From the NCBI GenBank assembly GCA_021161495.1, contig JAGHAO010000010.1:1-10451 (forward strand): DNA of 10,451 nucleotides, given 5' to 3'. The position numbers were made by a program, and so were the translations under genes. The notes beneath the pieces are model-generated. The model was not told where the DNA came from. It searched no databases and saw only the letters and a list, made by a program, of their open reading frames with translations. This stretch comes from Caldisericaceae bacterium (lineage in GTDB: Bacteria; Caldisericota; Caldisericia; Caldisericales; Caldisericaceae). Of this stretch, positions 5,705 to 10,451 are shown in pieces; positions within the stretch are counted from its first letter, which is position 1, and every line of letters begins with the position of its first letter.

Positions 5705-6716
5705 CTTTCAGGAAGAGCTCCGCATTCAGCACACTTCCGCCGGCAGCACCCCTTATCGTGTTGTGCGAAAGAACGGTGAGCGTGAAATCGAAAATATCCG
5801 CCTTGCGAATGTTTCCTACGGTTACCGCCATACCTTTTCCCGCATTCCTGTCCAAAACAGGCTGGGGCCTGAACTTATCGTCTTTTACGATGATGGGATT
5901 CTTCGGAGCGGTGGGAAGGTTCAGTTTTTGAGGAAGTGCCGAAAAATTTTTCAATATTTCTTTCAATTCCGAAACGTCCGCCTTTTTGTCCGTTTCGATA
6001 AAAAGCACTTCCGTGTGCCCGTTGCGAACAGGCACTCTATTACACCGCGCTTCGACTTTGAAATCCGCATATTCGAATTTCCCGCTAAAATCTCCCAAAA
6101 TTTTCCTCGTTTCCGTTTTTATTTTATCTTCTTCTTTTTCTATGTGGGGAATAATGTTATCTATGATTCCCAAGGAAGGAACTCCGGGATAGCCTGCGCC
6201 CGAGACGGCCTGCATCGTAAACACGACGAGTTTTTTTATGCCGAGTGTGTCTTTTATCGCCTTCAAAGGAATCACAATGCCTGCGGTGGAGCAGTTCGGG
6301 TTCGTTATGATAAAGCCTTTTGTGTTTTGATATTTCACCGCTTCAAAATGTCCGGGGTTCACCTCCGGGACGATGATCGGAACAAATTCGTCGTACCGGT
6401 GCGCGCTTGCGTTGCTGAAAACGTAATGCCCGTTCTCTGCAAGTTCCTTTTCTATACCGCCTGCAATACTTGCGGGAAGTGCGGAAAAAACGATTTTCGT
6501 CGGAACTTCTTCCCCTAACGCGCGCAGTTCGATATTTTTCACGCTTTCGGGAATGTCTTCTTCCAGCACCCAATTCACCGTTTCTCCGTATTTAAGCCCC
6601 TTCCTTTTTTCAGATGCGAAGAGTGCGGCAATTCTGAAAAACGGGTGATTTGCGAGCAAACTGACGAACCTCTGCCCCACCATTCCCGTTGCGCCCAAAA
6701 CGGAAACTTCTGTCAT
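5685..6716 (-). CDS. asd: Aspartate-semialdehyde dehydrogenase, archaeal/fungal type
   Basis: Cytoplasmic NADP-dependent enzyme that reduces aspartyl-4-phosphate to aspartate semialdehyde, the branch point for threonine, methionine and lysine. It has 343 residues. SVLGATGMVGQRF (5-17) is the nucleotide-binding loop. NPNCSTAG carries the catalytic Cys142. VSGAGYPGVPSLGIIDN (171-187) and CNRVPVRNGHTE (225-236, with catalytic-type His234) are characteristic. GATGMVGQRF, SGAGYPGVPS and RVPVxxGHTE place it in the archaeal/fungal clade rather than the E. coli or Bacillus types. The start is fixed by the ATGA overlap with the thrA stop and by GGGAGG just upstream inside thrA. The C-terminus overlaps the next gene by 20 nt. 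Translational coupling to thrA fits channelling of the labile aspartyl phosphate to the next enzyme. Confidence 0.96.
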   Translation of the reverse strand: MTEVSVLGATGMVGQRFVSLLANHPFFRIAALFASEKRKGLKYGETVNWVLEEDIPESVKNIELRALGEEVPTKIVFSALPASIAGGIEKELAENGHYVFSNASAHRYDEFVPIIVPEVNPGHFEAVKYQNTKGFIITNPNCSTAGIVIPLKAIKDTLGIKKLVVFTMQAVSGAGYPGVPSLGIIDNIIPHIEKEEDKIKTETRKILGDFSGKFEYADFKVEARCNRVPVRNGHTEVLFIETDKKADVSELKEILKNFSALPQKLNLPTAPKNPIIVKDDKFRPQPVLDRNAGKGMAVTVGNIRKADIFDFTLTVLSHNTIRGAAGGSVLNAELFLKDGKLEV

Positions 6717-9094
6717 AATTCCCTCCCTATTTCAATAATATCATTCAGGACGCCCGAAGCCGTAATTTCGGCGCCTGCGCCCTTCCCTTTTATCACGATC
6801 GGAACGTCCCCGTAACGTGCCGTATAGATTTCAAAAATGTTTTCCCCGAAAAGAAGCGAAGAGAACGGAGAACTTTCAGGGAACGCTTTTATTTTTACGG
6901 ACGCATATTTCTCCGTTATTTCGAGCACAGGGTAAACCGCACCCTTTTCGGAAAGTTTTGCGATGCGCTTTTCGAATGCGGAAAGTTCGCCTTTTTCAAA
7001 TTCTTCCAGCGTATGTGATTTTACAAATTCCTCAAATTCAATCTCCTCGTTCCTCTCCAAAACATTGAGAAGAATTTTTCCTTTCCTGTAAATATCCGTT
7101 CCTTTCAGGTCGTCCATCGGGTTCGGTTCCGTGTATCCTTTTTCCCTTGCTTCGAGAATCGCTTCGGAAAGTTTTGTGCCATTGCGCAGTTTTCCGAAAA
7201 TAAAGGAAAGCGAACCGCTTGGAAGCGCAGTAATTTTCCTGATTTTATCCCCGCTTTCCATCAAATTGTTTATCGTTTTTATCACGGGGAGTGCAGCACC
7301 TACCGTTGTTTCGAATTTGAAAATCCCCTTTTGTGAAGAAAGCAGTTTGAAATTTTCAAAATCCGTGATGTTCTTTTTGTTCGACGTAGCAACGTTTATA
7401 CCGTTTTTCAGCGCCTCGGAAAGAAGAGAAATTAAAGTATCCGTGTTTGTCAAATCCGCGATGACGGTGTTTTGCGGAAGCGCCAAAATCCTTTCTATGG
7501 GAACGCTTCCCTCCCTTAAATTAAAACCGTTCTTTTCAACGTAATCGAACACATCTTCCCCGAGCAGGAAACTTTTGCTACGGACAAGCCCGATATACCG
7601 AATTTCTATCCCGGTTTTTTTCAAAATCTTTTTCCTGTTTTTCTTTATTATCCTGAAAAGCGCGCTTCCCACGGTTCCCGTCCCGAACTGGACGAGGTTT
7701 ACAATTTTTGCGGGTTTGTGCTCTCTGTTCCCCAGACCCAACTCCTCGTGCAAAATCCTAACGGCGTCTTTCGAATGCTTCTTTTTTACGGCAAAAGAGA
7801 TGTTGTAATCCGAAGAGCCCTGTGCTATCGCAATTACGTTTATTCCGTTCCTTCCAAGCGATGAAAATATCCTGCCTGAAACGTTCGGCGCGCTTTTTAT
7901 CCCTGCGCCCACAGCGGACACGATTGCAACTCCGCTGTCTCCGTTAATCCCCTCTATTGCATTTTCTTTTATCTCGTTTTCAAATTCCGTTTTGAGTTTG
8001 CGGATCAAATTCTGCGCGTCTTTTTTAAGAACTGCAAAGCAAATATTTTGCTCGGAGGAAGACTGGGAAATCATAAGCACGTTGGATTTTGTTTCCGCTG
8101 CGGATTTGAAAACGCGCTCCGCAATGCCCGGGACTCCGAGCATTCCTTTGCCTCCTACGGTGATGAGGGACACGTCTTTTATCGTGGTAATCGCCTTGAC
8201 AAATCCTTTGCCTGTTTCTTTGTCCGTGATCAGTGTGCCTTCAAACGCAGGGTTAAACGTGTTCAGAATCCGCACGGGGATTTTCTTGTCGTAAACGGGG
8301 AGAATTGCCTTGGGATGTATAACCTTTGCGCCGAAATAGGAAAGTTCGCTTGCCTCGTTGTACGAAATTGATTTTAAGGAACGGGCGTTTTTTACCGTGC
8401 GCGGGTCTGCCGTCATCACACCGTCAACGTCCGTCCATATCCAAACTTCCCTTGCGTCAAGAAGCCTTCCCAAAATCGTTGCGGAAAAATCGCTCCCTCC
8501 TCTTCCCAGAGTGGTTATCTTTCCGTCTTTTGTTGCCCCTATGAATCCTGTTACGATCGGCACCGTTCCTTCTCTAAATAAGCGGGAAAAGAGTTTCTCC
8601 GCACGTGTTTTCAATTCTTTGAAAAGAGGGAATGCGTTTCCAAATTCGTCGTTTGTGACCAAAAATTTCGTTGCATCTACGGCAACTGCCTTCACTTTGA
8701 TCCTTCTCAACGCCTCGGCAACTACCCTTGCGGACATCCTTTCCCCGAATGATTTCACCGTGTCGAGTGCCCGCTCCGTAAGTTCTCCGACGAGGTAAAT
8801 ACCGTTCAGTATATTTGAGAGTTCTTCGAGCAGGTTTTCCACTTCAGAGAGGTTTTTGCCGAAGAGTTCACTCATTGCGTTTTTCTCTTTTTCGATGATT
8901 GCGGAAAGCATTTTTTTGTAATCTTCGTTCCCTTCCCCAGCCTGTTCCGCAGACTCTATGAGTAAGTCCGTTATCCCGCTCATTGCGGAAACAACGGCGA
9001 CTTTCTGCTCACTTACGCTGTTAATGAGTTTTGCCGTTTGCAAAATCATTTTAGGGGAGCCGACGGACGTTCCCCCGAATTTCATCACGATCAT
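6713..9094 (-). CDS. thrA: Bifunctional aspartokinase / homoserine dehydrogenase (ThrA type)
   Basis: Fused enzyme catalysing the first and third steps from aspartate to homoserine (793 residues). Aspartokinase: KFGGTSVG (5-12), SFGERMSA (115-122), GRGGSDFSA (198-206) and WTDVDGVMTADPR (220-232). Two ACT regulatory domains follow, one with VGGKGMLGVPGIAERVF and QSSSEQN (about 310-370), one with VGAGIKSAPNVSGRIF and AQGSSDYN (about 388-450). Both closely resemble threonine-regulated ThrA. Homoserine dehydrogenase begins near 462 with the Rossmann motif GTGTVG (471-476), then ETTVGAALPVI (595-605), and GYTEPNPMDDLKGTDIYRK (653-671) with the conserved Lys671. Asn658 stands where many family members have Asp (EPDP). 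Length matches ThrA/MetL (about 810-820). I start at ATG 9094, directly after the thrC stop, because GGGGG is 5 nt upstream. Feedback inhibition by threonine is expected from the ACT domains. Confidence 0.97.
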   Translation of the reverse strand: MIVMKFGGTSVGSPKMILQTAKLINSVSEQKVAVVSAMSGITDLLIESAEQAGEGNEDYKKMLSAIIEKEKNAMSELFGKNLSEVENLLEELSNILNGIYLVGELTERALDTVKSFGERMSARVVAEALRRIKVKAVAVDATKFLVTNDEFGNAFPLFKELKTRAEKLFSRLFREGTVPIVTGFIGATKDGKITTLGRGGSDFSATILGRLLDAREVWIWTDVDGVMTADPRTVKNARSLKSISYNEASELSYFGAKVIHPKAILPVYDKKIPVRILNTFNPAFEGTLITDKETGKGFVKAITTIKDVSLITVGGKGMLGVPGIAERVFKSAAETKSNVLMISQSSSEQNICFAVLKKDAQNLIRKLKTEFENEIKENAIEGINGDSGVAIVSAVGAGIKSAPNVSGRIFSSLGRNGINVIAIAQGSSDYNISFAVKKKHSKDAVRILHEELGLGNREHKPAKIVNLVQFGTGTVGSALFRIIKKNRKKILKKTGIEIRYIGLVRSKSFLLGEDVFDYVEKNGFNLREGSVPIERILALPQNTVIADLTNTDTLISLLSEALKNGINVATSNKKNITDFENFKLLSSQKGIFKFETTVGAALPVIKTINNLMESGDKIRKITALPSGSLSFIFGKLRNGTKLSEAILEAREKGYTEPNPMDDLKGTDIYRKGKILLNVLERNEEIEFEEFVKSHTLEEFEKGELSAFEKRIAKLSEKGAVYPVLEITEKYASVKIKAFPESSPFSSLLFGENIFEIYTARYGDVPIVIKGKGAGAEITASGVLNDIIEIGREL

Positions 9095-10375
9095 CTATTC
9101 CCCCAAAATTTCCTTTATCTTTTCCTCTATCTTTTCTTTGCTGTTCTCTATTTTTTCCGGCGCGTTTTGCAAACTTCCGCCGTAATGCAATTTCCCCAAA
9201 TGATAATCCGTTGTTGCACCGGGATCTTTCAAAATATTCCCGGTCAAAAGTATCACGACCTTGTCGTTCTTTTTGATCACTCCTTTTTTGCGGAGTTTTA
9301 TCGCACCTGCAAGTGATGCTGCGGACGCAGGCTCGCACCCCGTCCCCGAACGGTCAAGGACTGCTTTTGCATTCATAATTTCTTCGTCGCTCACTTCTTC
9401 GACAACTCCGTTCGTAAACTCTATGCTCCGCTTTGCCTTTTCGTAATTCACCGGGTTTCCGATTCTGATTGCGGTTGCAATCGTTTCCGCTTTCACGGGC
9501 TCGAATTTTTCAAATCCGTTCTTGTAAGCACTGTAAAACGGATTTGCATTTTCCGCCTGAATTACGGCAAGGCGCGGGACTTTTTCTATTATTCCGAACT
9601 TTTTAAGTTCGTAAAGCGCTTTTCCGAATGCCGTTGTGTTGCCCAAGTTCCCTCCGGGCAGGACAAACCAATCCGGAATTTCCCAATTGAGTTGTTCAAG
9701 TGTGTGGATCATAATCGTTTTCTGCCCTTCCAGCCTTATCGGGTTCAAAGAATTCAAAAGGTAAATTTTGTGCTTTGATGCGATTTCCCGCACCGCATTC
9801 ATCGCATCGTCGAAATCGCCCTTTATCTGCAATGTTTTTGCCCCGTATGCAAGTGCCTGCGAGAGTTTGCCGAATGCGATTTTTCCGTCAGGAATAAAGA
9901 CAACCGCTTTCAGCCCAGCCTTTGCGGCGTATGCGGCAAGCGAAGCGGACGTGTTGCCCGTTGAAGCGCAGATTACCATTTTATAACCCAATTTTTTTGC
10001 AAACGAAATCCCTATCGTCATCCCCCTGTCCTTGAAAGAGCCGGTCGGGTTTTCCCCTTCGTGCTTTGCAAAGAGTGCCTTAACGTCGAGAATGTTTTTC
10101 GGAAGTTCGTAAAGGTTTGTTTTCCCCTCCGGGAATGTTACGATTTCGCTTTCGTCAAAATCGTAAACGAGTTCCCTGAACCTCCACACTCCGCTTTCAT
10201 CAACAGGTTTATTGCTGCACCGCCTCTTTTTCCACGTTTCTTTGATATGCGAAAAATCGTCCGAATCTTCCTTTACAATTTTCACGTCGAGCAGACCCCC
10301 GCAGTCGCAGAGGTATCGCGGGACGTTTATAGGATATTCTTTTCCGCATCTTACGCATTTCAACACTCTTTTCAT
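9095..10375 (-). CDS. thrC: Threonine synthase with N-terminal zinc ribbon
   Basis: PLP-dependent cytoplasmic enzyme converting O-phosphohomoserine to threonine and phosphate, the last step of the pathway (426 residues). The N-terminus has a zinc-ribbon pattern (Cys7, Cys10, Cys23, Cys25: CVRCGKEYP then YLCDCGGLL). EGENPTGSFKDRGM carries the PLP lysine, Lys115. ASTGNTSASLAAYAAKAG (137-154) and GGNLGN (241-246) bind substrate and the PLP phosphate. DRSGTGCEPASAASLAG (341-357) and LLTGNILKDP (377-386) are typical of the shorter synthases of plants, archaea and many bacteria, rather than the longer E. coli form. No Shine-Dalgarno precedes the ATG, and a TATAAT box ends only 10 nt upstream, so the message may be almost leaderless. 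First gene of the operon; its stop abuts thrA with no gap. Confidence 0.96.
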   Translation of the reverse strand: MKRVLKCVRCGKEYPINVPRYLCDCGGLLDVKIVKEDSDDFSHIKETWKKRRCSNKPVDESGVWRFRELVYDFDESEIVTFPEGKTNLYELPKNILDVKALFAKHEGENPTGSFKDRGMTIGISFAKKLGYKMVICASTGNTSASLAAYAAKAGLKAVVFIPDGKIAFGKLSQALAYGAKTLQIKGDFDDAMNAVREIASKHKIYLLNSLNPIRLEGQKTIMIHTLEQLNWEIPDWFVLPGGNLGNTTAFGKALYELKKFGIIEKVPRLAVIQAENANPFYSAYKNGFEKFEPVKAETIATAIRIGNPVNYEKAKRSIEFTNGVVEEVSDEEIMNAKAVLDRSGTGCEPASAASLAGAIKLRKKGVIKKNDKVVILLTGNILKDPGATTDYHLGKLHYGGSLQNAPEKIENSKEKIEEKIKEILGE

Positions 10376-10385
10376 ATTAAGTTTG

Positions 10386-10413
10386 ATTATAAAAAATTTC
10401 GCGGTTTTTACAA
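10386..10413 (-). promoter_or_regulatory. Promoter of the thrC-thrA-asd-HAD-alaX operon
   Basis: On the minus strand a perfect TATAAT (10386-10391) follows a moderate -35, TTGTAA (10408-10413), with a 16-nt spacer that ends in a T-run. The predicted start is near 10379, leaving a 5' UTR of only about 4 nt. There is no room for a leader peptide, attenuator or riboswitch, unless another promoter lies beyond the right edge. Confidence 0.6.
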
Positions 10414-10417
10414 ACCG
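10402..10417. promoter_or_regulatory. Inverted repeat overlapping the thr operon -35
   Basis: CGGTTT (10402-10407) and AAACCG (10412-10417) are exact inverted repeats with a 4-nt spacer, and the repeat covers the presumed -35 region. It could be an operator for a dimeric repressor. Alternatively, on the minus strand it forms a small hairpin with a GTAA loop followed by a T-run, possibly the end of a gene beyond the right edge. Confidence 0.4.
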
Positions 10418-10451
10418 TGTTTAATTTTTCTCTTTTATTTGTGTTTTGTTA

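Noticed and set aside
5550..6518. Long plus-strand open frame (322 codons) antisense to asd and the HAD gene start
   Set aside because: It mirrors well-identified minus-strand genes, has no Shine-Dalgarno, and its Arg/Phe-rich translation is typical of an antisense shadow.
10376..10451. Leader peptide, T-box or riboswitch upstream of thrC
   Set aside because: Only 76 bases are visible and the promoter sits almost on the start codon; no ATG-initiated Thr/Ile-rich peptide or conserved RNA motif is seen.

Overview
The window is a bacterial chromosomal segment of moderate G+C with housekeeping metabolism on the minus strand, one small plus-strand gene and one repeat-bearing intergenic region. 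The bacterial signs are a lipoprotein signal with a lipobox, a good sigma70-type promoter, Shine-Dalgarno sites and tightly packed operons. I cannot fix the phylum. The mix of a ThrA-type fused aspartokinase-homoserine dehydrogenase with an archaeal/fungal-type aspartate-semialdehyde dehydrogenase argues against a standard enteric or Bacillus-like genome.

Layout from left to right. Positions 1-1976 (minus) are the start of a branched-chain amino acid (Liv/HAAT) ABC transporter operon: promoter, livK lipoprotein, an intercistronic stem-loop, then livH, which runs off the left edge. Positions 2125-2601 (plus), divergent from livK, hold a small membrane protein of the YdjM/DUF457 metal-dependent hydrolase family. 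Positions 2602-3486 hold no confident gene. They contain a cluster of about six degenerate copies of a short repeat, two copies of a longer unit of about 70 bp, several hairpins, and an open stretch without a good start (3263-3496) that looks like a gene remnant. Positions 3487-10375 (minus) are one tightly coupled operon in the order thrC, thrA, asd, a HAD-like gene, alaX. Every junction overlaps, abuts or has a 1-nt gap. A TATAAT box lies only a few bases before thrC.

The operon takes aspartate through aspartyl phosphate, aspartate semialdehyde and homoserine (ThrA, Asd) and makes threonine from phosphohomoserine (ThrC). It lacks the homoserine kinase step (thrB). Where a thrB might be expected there is an unrecognised 353-residue protein whose HAD motifs occur in the order III/IV, I, helical cap, II, as if the fold were circularly permuted. 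ThrH of Pseudomonas is a HAD protein that phosphorylates homoserine from phosphoserine, so this gene is a candidate for the missing step, although a phosphatase role is equally possible on sequence alone. The last gene, alaX, is a tRNA-editing hydrolase. These two genes are the most interesting part of the window.
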